From NCBI RefSeq assembly GCF_023684405.1, contig NZ_JAGSOI010000002.1, forward strand, positions 35,122-99,121: a DNA stretch of 64,000 nt, in the 5' to 3' direction. This DNA is from Methanococcoides seepicolus (GTDB taxonomy: Archaea > Halobacteriota > Methanosarcinia > Methanosarcinales > Methanosarcinaceae). A program made the position numbers and the translations under genes. Shown one piece after another: positions 9,940 through 18,798 of this stretch; the stretch's first letter is position 1; each line of letters begins with the position of its first letter. The notes under the pieces are model-generated. The model saw only the letters and a list, made by a program, of their open reading frames with translations, did not search any database and was not told the origin of the DNA.

Positions 9940-11733
9940 TCAGACAATATTAAATGTGCGAGAAGCATTACCAAGTTTCTTCGTCAGATCGATAGTATGC
10001 ACAGCACATGCGATACATGGATCGTATGACCTTGCAGTATGCAATATACCAGTAGGATTCGCATTATCTATCCCAAGCAAATTCTCGACTGCCGATACCT
10101 TTGTACCAAGAAGGGCCTGCTCGATGGGACCAGGAACTCCTAGGTCATCCCTTGGAGATGCATTCCATGTGGTTGGCACAACCATCTGATAATTTATCAC
10201 CTTTGAATCCCTCCCAGTCCTGACCCAGTGCCCCAGAGCACCACGCGGAGCCTCCCATAGACCGATACCTTGGGAATTCTCAGCCATAGAAAGATCAGTT
10301 GGGACACAGAATTTCCCATTTGGGTCAAGGTCCGAACTCACCCATTTGAGCAATTCATCAGAGAGAAGTAACATCTCCTGTGCCCTTGCCATCATCCTTG
10401 TAAACGTATTGGCAGCAGACTGACCATTCTTGGAAAACATATTTATCAAGCCCATTGTCAATGGCTCTTCCATTGCGACCATACGAGCAAGAGGACCAAC
10501 CTCACACGGAATACCATCATAACGCGGTGCCTTTATCCAACTATATTTACTTTCGTCATTCCCATTATAATCGATCTCATCAGCATTCCGAACAGGATCG
10601 GTCACCCCTTCCAAGGGATGAAGATTGTGCTTACCAACATAGAACGAATGACCTATCTGTTCTGTCACATTTCTGTGGTCAAACTTTTTGTGTTCAAAGG
10701 AACCAGTAATAAAAGCAGCTTTCTGGAAACCGGACCTGCCAAATTCCAGTGGATCATAGCCATCGCCATGCTCCACGTCATAGTAAACACCGTAAGATAA
10801 GAACCCTATCTTTGAAGGATCACTGTATCCGCCCGACCTATCAAACTTAAAACTGACAGGAAGCCCTAAATATCTTTCACCAATAAGCTCAGAACCAAAT
10901 GCTGCAAGCAGATCAATATCACCCCAACCCGCAACATGTGAAAAATCATTTGAGATCAAAGACTTTTCTACAAGCTCCTGCAGATGTTCGATCAAAAAAT
11001 CTACTGCACGTTGAGGAGATGATGCCCTGAATGTATTATCCAGCCAGGTCCTATGATCCACTCCGAGAGTGGAACCATCGATAAAATCCATGACGTGATG
11101 ATAATATGAAGTCAATTTGCCAATATCTGCAACCGTTGGTCTATAGGTGACACCACCAACTACGGATGACATCTGGTGAGGCATTTTGCCGGCAATGAGA
11201 GCTATGGCTTCCTGAAGCCTTTTCTTTTCCTTTATAGCATTTAGATACGCATTGCCCGGAGGAATAGATACGCCATTGAGCCGATAGCTTATCGGAGCAA
11301 ATCTATAAAGAAGTTCTTTCCACAATGCAGCCCCGGTATCACCAATCGTGGCCAATACATCCCTATAAGCAGGGTTCACGATATCCGGCAACCATAATAC
11401 ATAAATGTGGGTTGCATGGCTAGCCATCATATTTAGGGACTGTATGATATTCCTTGCAACAAGTGCATCTTTTGGAACTTGATCAGCAATCCCAAAAAGA
11501 TCATCAAGAGCATTGGCAGATGCCATTGCATGAGAAGTGGGACAGACACCACACACCCTTTGAGTAATGCGTGCGGCATCCCGTGGATCCCGGTTCAACA
11601 ATATACGTTCAAATCCCCTGAAAAGCATACCTGCACTTTGTATATCTGAGATCACACCTTGCTCATTTACTTCTGCAGATAAACGAAAATGCCCTTCGAT
11701 ACGGGTTAATGGATCTACAACGACCCGGGTCAT
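9940..11733 (-). CDS. vhtA: [NiFe] hydrogenase large subunit VhtA
   Basis: 597-residue catalytic subunit of the F420-nonreducing, methanophenazine-linked hydrogenase. Nickel-iron ligands are complete: RVCGVCPTSH (Cys61, Cys64) near the N-terminus and DPCIACAVH (Cys573, Cys576) near the C-terminus. The 18 residues after His579 are the tail removed by VhtD. The start codon overlaps the stop of vhtG (ATGA), which implies coupled translation. No sign of decay. Exported with VhtG by the Tat route, whose genes lie about 5 kb away. Confidence 0.97.
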   Translation of the reverse strand: MTRVVVDPLTRIEGHFRLSAEVNEQGVISDIQSAGMLFRGFERILLNRDPRDAARITQRVCGVCPTSHAMASANALDDLFGIADQVPKDALVARNIIQSLNMMASHATHIYVLWLPDIVNPAYRDVLATIGDTGAALWKELLYRFAPISYRLNGVSIPPGNAYLNAIKEKKRLQEAIALIAGKMPHQMSSVVGGVTYRPTVADIGKLTSYYHHVMDFIDGSTLGVDHRTWLDNTFRASSPQRAVDFLIEHLQELVEKSLISNDFSHVAGWGDIDLLAAFGSELIGERYLGLPVSFKFDRSGGYSDPSKIGFLSYGVYYDVEHGDGYDPLEFGRSGFQKAAFITGSFEHKKFDHRNVTEQIGHSFYVGKHNLHPLEGVTDPVRNADEIDYNGNDESKYSWIKAPRYDGIPCEVGPLARMVAMEEPLTMGLINMFSKNGQSAANTFTRMMARAQEMLLLSDELLKWVSSDLDPNGKFCVPTDLSMAENSQGIGLWEAPRGALGHWVRTGRDSKVINYQMVVPTTWNASPRDDLGVPGPIEQALLGTKVSAVENLLGIDNANPTGILHTARSYDPCIACAVHTIDLTKKLGNASRTFNIV

Positions 11734-12875
11734 ACCTCACCCTCCTTTTCATCATCCTTATCAACAACGATCCTACGAACAGCGTGGGCTGCACCAGCAA
11801 GTATTGCGGTGCCAACCCCCACTTTAGCAAGAGAATCCGCATTCATCCCAAATAAAACAGGCTTATCTTCGGCCTCTTCATAAAAAGGAGAAGAACTGTC
11901 AGGGAAACCCGGTTCGCAGCAGGAGATGCACGGCGACCCTGCCTGAGTGCACATATTTACGGAACCATTCCATTTGCGAAGAGCACAATCCGAATGAGTG
12001 TAAGGTCCCTTGCAACCAAGTTTCCATAGACAACCATCCCCTGAAAGGTCGGTATCCAGTTTCCCGACATCATAAAATCCCCTGCGTGGGCAATTATCAT
12101 GCAGCGTGTGGTCGGCAGGGAAGAAAACAAGAGGACGATCATATTTATCCAGAACAGCATCAAGGTCATCAGGGACCCTTATCTTTCCAAGTATCACAGC
12201 AGCAAGTGTCAGAAGCATCCAATCCGGATGGGCAGGACAGCCCGGCACATTTATAACCGGTTTGCTAATGCCAAGCTCAGTAAGCATTCCTTTTGAAGGG
12301 TCTTCTTTTAGGAAGGAAACCCCCCTAAAGTCCATGAGATCCGTGATGGCACTATCAGCTGCATTTACTCCACCGTATGTAGCACACATCCCCACAGCCA
12401 GGATCATATCGGCATTCTCTGCTGCTTTTTTAAATATATCTTTAAAAGGACGTTCACCATACATGCAATATTTACCAGAACCATTGGGGCCATTGGCAAT
12501 TGAACCTTCGACCACGAGTATATATCCGCCTTCCTCGATGGCATCATTCAGCAGTATTTCAGAATTCAACTCAGAGGTACCTGCAAGTCTGCCATCAACA
12601 AAAATGCCTTGTTGTGCCAGAAGTGTTTCGTGATAGACCAGATCCACATTCAGTTTTTGGATCGCCTGTACAATGTCGGGGTTTTCTGCATTCAGCAATG
12701 ATTCCGAACAACCTGTACATTCAGCACCATGTATCCATACTATTTTCGTCTTTGAGATCTCAATCGCATTTGAAATATCAGAATGATATATACCAAGGAA
12801 TGCAGAAGCCCCAATTGCACCTGCTACCTTGAGAAATGTTCGTCGATCCATTCCAAGAAAATCGGTTTTCCCCAC
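11730..12875 (-). CDS. vhtG: [NiFe] hydrogenase small subunit VhtG, Tat signal
   Basis: 381-residue iron-sulfur subunit. The twin-arginine signal MDRRTFLKVAGAIGASAFLG starts at residue 9; CTGCSES (Cys53, Cys56) begins the proximal cluster, and later cysteines in NVPGCPAHPDW and CKGPYTHSDCALRKWNG complete the set. A C-terminal membrane helix (VGVGTAILAGAAHAV) anchors it outside the cell. The listed start is a GTG; the ATG at 12851, directly before DRRTFLK, is an equally good start and gives a tight Tat signal. First gene of the vht operon, divergent from hypC across a 138-base promoter region. Confidence 0.95.
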   Translation of the reverse strand: MGKTDFLGMDRRTFLKVAGAIGASAFLGIYHSDISNAIEISKTKIVWIHGAECTGCSESLLNAENPDIVQAIQKLNVDLVYHETLLAQQGIFVDGRLAGTSELNSEILLNDAIEEGGYILVVEGSIANGPNGSGKYCMYGERPFKDIFKKAAENADMILAVGMCATYGGVNAADSAITDLMDFRGVSFLKEDPSKGMLTELGISKPVINVPGCPAHPDWMLLTLAAVILGKIRVPDDLDAVLDKYDRPLVFFPADHTLHDNCPRRGFYDVGKLDTDLSGDGCLWKLGCKGPYTHSDCALRKWNGSVNMCTQAGSPCISCCEPGFPDSSSPFYEEAEDKPVLFGMNADSLAKVGVGTAILAGAAHAVRRIVVDKDDEKEGEV

Positions 12876-12905
12876 ATTTTCGATCAGATCATACCCCCAG
12901 AATTA

Positions 12906-12923
12906 AGATCAAAATTTTGATCT
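12906..12923. promoter_or_regulatory. 18-base perfect palindrome between vhtG and hypC
   Basis: AGATCAAAATTTTGATCT is a perfect inverted repeat in the short region that separates the divergent hydrogenase and hyp operons. Its position 31 bases above the vhtG start suits an operator for a dimeric regulator that could control one or both operons. The regulator is not known. Confidence 0.5.
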
Positions 12924-12981
12924 AATCATATTATTGCTACAAACACAGTTAAAGTTTTCATTTGCACAGATTGTTGCTTAC

Positions 12982-12991
12982 ACTTAAATAT
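12982..12991 (+). promoter_or_regulatory. TATA box of the hypCDABE operon
   Basis: ACTTAAATAT sits 23-32 bases before the hypC ATG at 13014. With the usual archaeal spacing the transcript would start at or next to that ATG, so the mRNA is probably leaderless. No Shine-Dalgarno sequence precedes it. Confidence 0.45.
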
Positions 12992-13013
12992 CAGCAATCC
13001 TTCAATTTATTTG

Positions 13014-13244
13014 ATGTGTATTGCAATCCCCGGGAAGATAACAAAACTGCTAGACGAATATACAGCAATGGTAGATTTTGGAGGAGTGGAACGAAAAGTG
13101 AACCTTGACCTTATTACCGGCTCTGAAGAGATCATACCCGGACTGAACATACTGGTTCATGTGGGATATGCCATCTCCATAATTTCCGAAGATGAAAGAA
13201 AAGAAATATCAGAAATTCTTGAACAATTGGAGAATGATGAATAA
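13014..13244 (+). CDS. hypC: Hydrogenase maturation chaperone HypC
   Basis: 76 residues, normal for HypC, which carries the Fe(CN)2CO unit with HypD and hands it to the large subunit. The essential N-terminal cysteine is in MCIAIPGKI. Start is the ATG at 13014, because Cys2 must directly follow the initiator Met; the TTG just before it is in frame but would break this. It overlaps the 5' end of hypD. First gene of hypCDABE. Confidence 0.95.
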   Translation: MCIAIPGKITKLLDEYTAMVDFGGVERKVNLDLITGSEEIIPGLNILVHVGYAISIISEDERKEISEILEQLENDE

Positions 13245-14304
13245 TATGTCCATGGAGGCAAAGCTGCTAAAAAGTATTTGTGATCGTTCAAGGCCCATCC
13301 GCATCATGCATATCTGTGGTACCCATGAAAGAACGATCTCACGCTATGGATTACGGAACGTATTGCCAAAAGAAATAGAAATATTGAGCGGTCCGGGTTG
13401 CCCCGTATGTGTTACCCCAGTTGAGGATATCGACATTGCGATCGCACTTGCAAGATCTGGCATAATAATAACATCTTATGGAGATATGCTTCGCGTTCCC
13501 GGAAGCTCAATGAATCTTATGGAAGCACGATCAGAAGGATGCGATATAAGAACGGTCTACAGTATCGATGATGCAATTACAATAGCAAAAGAACATCCCA
13601 GTCGTGATGTTGTGTTCTTTGCCATAGGATTTGAAACTACTGCACCCACCAATGCGGCCACGCTTTTACGCAAGCCCCCTAAGAACTTCAGTTTACTCAC
13701 ATCACACCGACTGATCCCACCAGCTCTTTTACATCTGCTCGATGAAACGAACATAGATGCATTCATAGCCCCTGGGCATGTTTGTGCCATTACAGGCATA
13801 CAACCATACCAGCAATTTGCAGACCTGGGGTTTCCAATCGTTTCTGCCGGATTTGAAGCAAATGATGTGCTGCTATCCATCCTCATGTTGCTGGAACAGA
13901 GTCGTTTAGGCAGACCCATTGTTGAAAATGCATATCCGAGTGTTGTAAGAAGAAAAGGAAATTTGAAGGCACAGGAAATGATGGCAAGTGTCTTTGATGT
14001 TGCAGATGCACAATGGCGAGGACTTGGCACTATTAAGAACTCAGGACTCAAGCTAAAGAATGAATTTGCAGATCATGATGCGGTATTGGTTCATGAAAAT
14101 GTGATCAGGTCCTACAAAAAAGAGACATCGTATGAACGTATCAATGTTGACAAATGCAGATGTGCTGATATTTTGAAAGGCAAAGAAGAACCCGATCATT
14201 GCCCACTCTTTGGAACAGATTGTACACCTGTGACACCAATAGGTTCCTGTATGGTCAGTCAGGAAGGTATGTGCTACAACTGGTATCAGTACAGGAATGT
14301 GTGA
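13237..14304 (+). CDS. hypD: Hydrogenase maturation protein HypD
   Basis: About 355 residues. HypD is the iron-sulfur scaffold on which HypC holds iron while CN and CO are attached. Family motifs are HICGTHERT, LSGPGCPVCVTP (with redox cysteines), GFETTAP, and the C-terminal cluster region with KCRCADILKG, HCPLFGTDCTP. Several ATGs lie at 13234-13252; 13237 has GGAG five bases upstream and overlaps the hypC end, as is usual for this pair. The residue-rich frame upstream of it overlaps hypC and is not needed. Confidence 0.95.
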   Translation: MNNMSMEAKLLKSICDRSRPIRIMHICGTHERTISRYGLRNVLPKEIEILSGPGCPVCVTPVEDIDIAIALARSGIIITSYGDMLRVPGSSMNLMEARSEGCDIRTVYSIDDAITIAKEHPSRDVVFFAIGFETTAPTNAATLLRKPPKNFSLLTSHRLIPPALLHLLDETNIDAFIAPGHVCAITGIQPYQQFADLGFPIVSAGFEANDVLLSILMLLEQSRLGRPIVENAYPSVVRRKGNLKAQEMMASVFDVADAQWRGLGTIKNSGLKLKNEFADHDAVLVHENVIRSYKKETSYERINVDKCRCADILKGKEEPDHCPLFGTDCTPVTPIGSCMVSQEGMCYNWYQYRNV

Positions 14305-14306
14305 AA

Positions 14307-14738
14307 ATGCACGAATATTCACTTGCCTGCGAGGTTGTTAAAAATGTCATGTCCATAGCAGAGGCAAACCAGGCAAAGGAAATCAGAACTATAACCCTTG
14401 GAGTAGGAAAGCTGACACATATAAATCCGGAGCAGTTATTGTTCTGTCTTAAAACACTGATGACAGATACCATTGCAAAGGATGCAGATATCGTATTGCA
14501 AGCAATATTCCCGAATATGGAATGTGAATGCGGATATTATGAAAAAGGCGAGGTCATATATTCTGCAACTAAAAGAGAAGCTAAAGAAAAGAGGAATATT
14601 TTGGATTTTCTCAAAGAGCCGGATGAATTCCATGGGATAAGAGCATTCTTTGAGACGCCTTGCCCAAAATGTGAGAAGATGTTACATGCATCCGGCGGCA
14701 GGGAACTTATTATCCAGAGTATCGATATTGAACAATGA
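14307..14738 (+). CDS. hypA: Nickel metallochaperone HypA
   Basis: 143 residues. HypA delivers nickel to the hydrogenase with HypB. The ATG at 14307, two bases after the hypD stop, gives MHEYSLACEVV, where His2 is the conserved nickel ligand, so it is the right start. The zinc site is split: CECGYY near residue 71 and CPKC near 119, with a 40-residue insert between them. Such an insert makes it longer than bacterial HypA (about 115) and is seen in archaeal forms. Confidence 0.94.
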   Translation: MHEYSLACEVVKNVMSIAEANQAKEIRTITLGVGKLTHINPEQLLFCLKTLMTDTIAKDADIVLQAIFPNMECECGYYEKGEVIYSATKREAKEKRNILDFLKEPDEFHGIRAFFETPCPKCEKMLHASGGRELIIQSIDIEQ

Positions 14739-14758
14739 TATTTTAAGAGAATGATACG

Positions 14759-15409
14759 ATGTTAATGCATGTAATAAATGTAGGTCACGACGTGCTTAAA
14801 GCAAACGACATGCTTGCAGAGAAAAATAAGGAACTTCTTGACAAAAATGGTGTGTTCGCTATCAATATAATGGGTGCCATAGGGTCAGGCAAGACAACCC
14901 TTATCGAAAAAGCAATAGAAATACTTGGAGATCATTATCGTATAGCAGTAATTGCAGGCGATGTAGTAGCGGATATGGATGCCGCAAGATTTGCAAAGCT
15001 TGGTATTACAACGATTCCTGTGAATACCGGACGTGAATGTCACCTTGATGCAAACCTTATAGAAAATGTCCTAAGCTCAATGAACCTTCGTGATATTGAC
15101 ATCCTATTCATGGAAAATGTAGGAAATCTCATCTGTCCGACAGATTACAAACTTGGAGAACATCTACGCATAGTGATAGTGAGCGTTACAGAAGGAGATG
15201 ATATCGTACTCAAACATCCAATGATCTTCAGATCCGCAGATGTTGCAGTGATCCACAAAACAGACATTGCAGAAGCAGTTTATGCAGACTGCGAGAAAAT
15301 GGAACGTGATGTGAGACAACTGAATCCAAACATCCCGATCCTGTTGACATCGATACGCGATACTGAAAGTATCGAACAGTGGTGTTCGAAAATATCATCT
15401 TATATTTAA
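14759..15409 (+). CDS. hypB: Nickel insertion GTPase HypB
   Basis: 216-residue GTPase driving nickel transfer from HypA. Walker A GAIGSGKTTL lies near residues 39-48, followed by the metal-binding switch region CHLDANLIENVL and the MENVGNLICPTDYKLGE stretch, all typical. There is no His-rich N-terminal nickel store, so it is the short type. Starts 20 bases after hypA. Confidence 0.95.
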   Translation: MLMHVINVGHDVLKANDMLAEKNKELLDKNGVFAINIMGAIGSGKTTLIEKAIEILGDHYRIAVIAGDVVADMDAARFAKLGITTIPVNTGRECHLDANLIENVLSSMNLRDIDILFMENVGNLICPTDYKLGEHLRIVIVSVTEGDDIVLKHPMIFRSADVAVIHKTDIAEAVYADCEKMERDVRQLNPNIPILLTSIRDTESIEQWCSKISSYI

Positions 15410-15432
15410 AACTTCATACCGAAGCAGGAATT

Positions 15433-16485
15433 ATGACAAAAAAAAACATCATCACAATGGAACACGGTGCAGGCGGTCAAGTCATGCAGGGATTGATCAG
15501 CAAGTCGATACTAGGCAACATTTCAAACCGATCGGCAGGAACAGTCGGACTTGACGATCTTGATGATGGTGCCACCATTGCCTTACCTGCAGACTTTAAT
15601 TCCAGTTATGAAATTGTCATTACCACTGACAGCCATGTTGTAAAACCATTGTTCTTCCCAGGAGGAGATATTGGGAAATTGGCTGTTTGCGGAACTGTGA
15701 ACGACCTTACAGTAATGGGGGCCAGACCAGTTGCTTTGACATGTGCCATCGTCGTAAGTGAAGGATTTGAAAGGGAGATACTTGAAGAGATAATCCAATC
15801 CATGGACCTTACAGCAAAGGAGGCGAGGGTTGCCATTGTAACCGGGGATACCAAAACAATACCAAGAAATGAACTGGATTCCATAATAATAAACACCAGC
15901 GGGATAGGTTTTGCACCCCGAATTATAAGGGACAATGGCCTTAGCCCGGAAGATATGATAATACTTACGGGCACCATAGGGGACCACGGAATTTCATTAT
16001 TGTCACATCGGGAAGGGTTCAACTTCAATACTAAACTGGAATCTGATGTTTCACCACTGAACGATCTTCTGGAAAAGTCGCTACAAATAACAACACATGA
16101 TGGAAGAAGTGCCATAACAGCGATGAAAGATCCTACAAGAGGAGGATTGTCTGCCAGTATCAATGAAATGACACAGAAAAGCAATGTTGGCGTGATCCTT
16201 GAGGAAGAGGATATTCCGATCAAAAGCGCAGTAAGGTCTGCATGCGAGATGCTGGGGCTGGACCCATATGAGATCGCAAACGAAGGTAAAGCCATTATGG
16301 GCGTTAGACCGGAGTATGCTGATGAAGTACTGGAGCTACTGCATAGCCATAAATATGGAAAGGATGCAGCTATTATAGGAAAGGTTGTTGCAGAACATCA
16401 GGGGAAGGTGTTACTAAGAACACCCATTGGAAGTCTGCGTCAATTGAACATGCCTGTTGGAGACCCCATTCCAAGAGTATGTTGA
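15433..16485 (+). CDS. hypE: Hydrogenase maturation protein HypE
   Basis: 350 residues, AIR-synthase-like. HypE receives a carbamoyl group from HypF on its C-terminal cysteine and dehydrates it to cyanide. The N-terminal MEHGAGGQVMQ and the C-terminal PIPRVC, with Cys as the very last residue, are diagnostic. The ATG at 15433 has AGGA four bases upstream; the open frame before it overlaps hypB and is not part of the gene. Ends 22 bases from convergent tatA. Its partner HypF is encoded 2.3 kb away on the other strand. Confidence 0.95.
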   Translation: MTKKNIITMEHGAGGQVMQGLISKSILGNISNRSAGTVGLDDLDDGATIALPADFNSSYEIVITTDSHVVKPLFFPGGDIGKLAVCGTVNDLTVMGARPVALTCAIVVSEGFEREILEEIIQSMDLTAKEARVAIVTGDTKTIPRNELDSIIINTSGIGFAPRIIRDNGLSPEDMIILTGTIGDHGISLLSHREGFNFNTKLESDVSPLNDLLEKSLQITTHDGRSAITAMKDPTRGGLSASINEMTQKSNVGVILEEEDIPIKSAVRSACEMLGLDPYEIANEGKAIMGVRPEYADEVLELLHSHKYGKDAAIIGKVVAEHQGKVLLRTPIGSLRQLNMPVGDPIPRVC

Positions 16486-16507
16486 CATCCCTCACTCCCT
16501 TAACTGC

Positions 16508-16819
16508 TCACTTCTGCAACAGTACATTTATCTCAGAAAGAAGTTGCTCATCGGTCTTGTCCTTAGTATCGATACCAAGGTTTGCTGCCACCTTATTCAC
16601 ATCGGGCTTATTTTCAACCCCGGAATACGAATCTTCAAGAGAACGTTCAAAGTCCTTTAATGAAAGTTCCGATTCTTTCTGTGCTTTTTTAAACTCACCC
16701 ATGGAAGTTCCCATTGAGCGTGCCAGTTCCGGCAACTTACTTGCACCAAAAAGTAACAATAATCCTGCGAATATAAGTAATAGTTCGCCAGACCCCAATC
16801 CTCCGATCATTAATTTCAC
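16508..16819 (-). CDS. tatA: Twin-arginine translocase subunit TatA (copy 1)
   Basis: 103 residues. One N-terminal membrane helix (GSGELLLIFAGLLLLFGASKL) followed by the amphipathic helix PELARSMGTSMGEFKKAQKE and a charged tail, which is the standard TatA/E layout with the FG hinge. It forms the Tat pore for folded proteins such as VhtG/VhtA. A second tatA and tatC follow upstream on the same strand. Confidence 0.93.
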   Translation of the reverse strand: MKLMIGGLGSGELLLIFAGLLLLFGASKLPELARSMGTSMGEFKKAQKESELSLKDFERSLEDSYSGVENKPDVNKVAANLGIDTKDKTDEQLLSEINVLLQK

Positions 16820-16885
16820 CCTCCATTACATAATTCTGTTACATATATTTGTGAACATATTGCTTATAAAATGTCGGTTTACCCA

Positions 16886-17176
16886 TCACTTCGCCTTCAC
16901 AACATCCGCAAGAAGATCTAATAGTTCATCACTGGACTTCCCACGCACATCTATACCAGAAGATATTGCCATTTCCATGATCTTCCTGTCAACATCCTTT
17001 CTGTCAACATCATGATAAAGATCAAGATCGTTCAAGCCCAATTCTGTGGCACGCTGTGCTTTCTTAAAATCACCTACTGCTTTACCAAGTGAGTGTGCAA
17101 ATTCCGGGATCTTGTCAGGACCAAAAATAAGTAATGTTGCGATCAGCACAACAAATACTTCAAGAGAACCTATCAT
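16886..17176 (-). CDS. tatA: Twin-arginine translocase subunit TatA/B (copy 2)
   Basis: 96 residues. N-terminal helix SLEVFVVLIATLLIFGPDK, then PEFAHSLGKAVGDFKKAQRA. FGPDKIPE matches both TatA and TatB; the longer polar tail with NDLD does not settle which. It may take the TatB role beside copy 1, as the two differ clearly in sequence. It lies 55 bases downstream of tatC. Confidence 0.9.
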   Translation of the reverse strand: MIGSLEVFVVLIATLLIFGPDKIPEFAHSLGKAVGDFKKAQRATELGLNDLDLYHDVDRKDVDRKIMEMAISSGIDVRGKSSDELLDLLADVVKAK

Positions 17177-17231
17177 CTTTATTAAAATAATGATGTTCGT
17201 TCTTTAAATAAATATTGTTTTGCCTGTAAAC

Positions 17232-17984
17232 TTATCTGGATACCAGCAATCCAATCTCAAATAAAATAACAATCAGAAGTGCACAAACAAACTGTGCTAT
17301 AAAAGTTAGATCAGGAGACAGTGAAAATGCAAATGCCAGGATCGAACTATACACAAGGATGCGCATTTTGCGCAGTGATCTGCACTCCACAATATTCATT
17401 TTTGTTGCAAAGAACATCAATACAGGTATCTGGAAGATCAGACCTGACCCCAGGATCAGAGTTATGACCACTGAAATGGCTTTTGCTACCGAGATCTGAT
17501 CATCTGCGATCATCCCGGAATACAACACCACATTATCAAATATCATTGGCACCATGAACAAAAAAGCAAGGCCCGCACCTAAAAGAAAGAAAATGAATGA
17601 TACAGGAACGATGCTTATGCAGAATCTCCGCTCATTGGGATAAAGGCCTCTTGCTGCAAACCTGAACCCTTCATAGAATACTAAAGGGAAAACAAATATG
17701 ACTGCCATCAAGAACGAAAGTCGGATCCTGAGGAATATCCATTCCAACGGAGAGTATACGGTCATCCCGATAACATCAGGAAAGAACTTATGCCACATCT
17801 GTTGCAAGATCAATTCAGAAAACGGATAAAAAACACATATGAAGAGGAACATGACAAGGATGATCGCAATGGAACGATCACGTAATTCTGCCAGATGGGA
17901 GATCAACGGCTCTTCGAAGTCGCCATCTACACCACCAATAAAAATATCACGAGATCCGCTTTCAAGACATCTTTGCTTTTCCAT
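17232..17984 (-). CDS. tatC: TatC-like protein 1, keeps the signal-peptide site
   Basis: 250 residues, six predicted membrane helices. It keeps the N-terminal cytosolic motif HLAELRDR and the loop YPNERR, the two places where E. coli TatC binds the twin-arginine motif (Glu15 and Glu103 regions). The later FE-P motif is changed to IFQIP, and the end of the protein is weakly conserved (FSLSPDLTFIAQF). The frame is open to 18023, but the ATG at 17984 gives a normal N-terminus. Divergent from the second tatC, 66 bases away. See the finding on complementary TatC proteins. Confidence 0.9.
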   Translation of the reverse strand: MEKQRCLESGSRDIFIGGVDGDFEEPLISHLAELRDRSIAIILVMFLFICVFYPFSELILQQMWHKFFPDVIGMTVYSPLEWIFLRIRLSFLMAVIFVFPLVFYEGFRFAARGLYPNERRFCISIVPVSFIFFLLGAGLAFLFMVPMIFDNVVLYSGMIADDQISVAKAISVVITLILGSGLIFQIPVLMFFATKMNIVECRSLRKMRILVYSSILAFAFSLSPDLTFIAQFVCALLIVILFEIGLLVSR

Positions 17985-18050
17985 ATAACCATAATAGGTT
18001 TGGAATATATGCAATAAAAACATAGTACATGATAAGAGGAGCAGAATAAG

Positions 18051-18776
18051 TTGACATCTTATACAGAAGATATGAACATAATAGCTGCTGAAATGCGAAA
18101 GAAGCTATACCTATTCATAATCGTCCTTTTTACTACTTTTTCAGTATCTTTTCAGTTTACAAACCCATTGATAAGAAATATCAAGGAAGGACTGCTGCCA
18201 GAAGGTGCAAAACTTGTCTATGTCTCACCCCTTGAAGTGATCTTGCTCAAAATAAAGATAGCATTGGTGATAGGACTATTTGCCCTACTTCCGCTTGTGC
18301 TTTTTTTTGTGATAAGCCCCCTTATAAAGAACAGAAATATACAGATACAGATAAGCAAACGATGGTTGACGATGTCAGCATTTTTTGCGATAGCTTTGTT
18401 CGTTACAGGTGTGGCCTATGCATACTACATCATGTTACCACTGTTCATTAACTATCTATACCTTAACGCAAGCACATCAGGGGTCATTGCTACTTACTCG
18501 ATATTCAGTTTCATTTCTTTTGCAGTACAAGCATCCTTCATATTTGGAATAGTGTTCGAAACACCGCTTTTCCTTACCCTGCTAACAAGGTCCGGCATCG
18601 TACAATATAAAGTACTCCTTGAGTACCGCAAACATGTCTATGTATTCTGCCTTATTGCAGGTGCAATAATAACACCACCGGATATTATTAGCCAGATAAT
18701 GGTAGGAATTCCACTTATCATCTTCTTTGAACTGAGCCTTTTAATAGTCAGATATACCGGTGGTAACAGGAACTAA
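18051..18776 (+). CDS. tatC: TatC-like protein 2, lacks the signal-peptide site
   Basis: 241 residues, six predicted membrane helices. The C-terminal half is typical TatC: IVFETPLFLTLL, YRKHVYVFCLIAGAIITPPD, then IPLIIFFELSLLI. The N-terminal HLxELR motif and the ERR loop are missing: the N-terminus is MNIIAAEMRKKLY and the first cytosolic loop reads SPLIKNRNIQIQISKRW. The start is TTG at 18051 with GAGG near 18036, or ATG at 18072. Most likely it works together with TatC protein 1 rather than alone. Confidence 0.88.
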   Translation: MTSYTEDMNIIAAEMRKKLYLFIIVLFTTFSVSFQFTNPLIRNIKEGLLPEGAKLVYVSPLEVILLKIKIALVIGLFALLPLVLFFVISPLIKNRNIQIQISKRWLTMSAFFAIALFVTGVAYAYYIMLPLFINYLYLNASTSGVIATYSIFSFISFAVQASFIFGIVFETPLFLTLLTRSGIVQYKVLLEYRKHVYVFCLIAGAIITPPDIISQIMVGIPLIIFFELSLLIVRYTGGNRN

Positions 18777-18798
18777 GGTCAGATCGAGCCGAATATCA

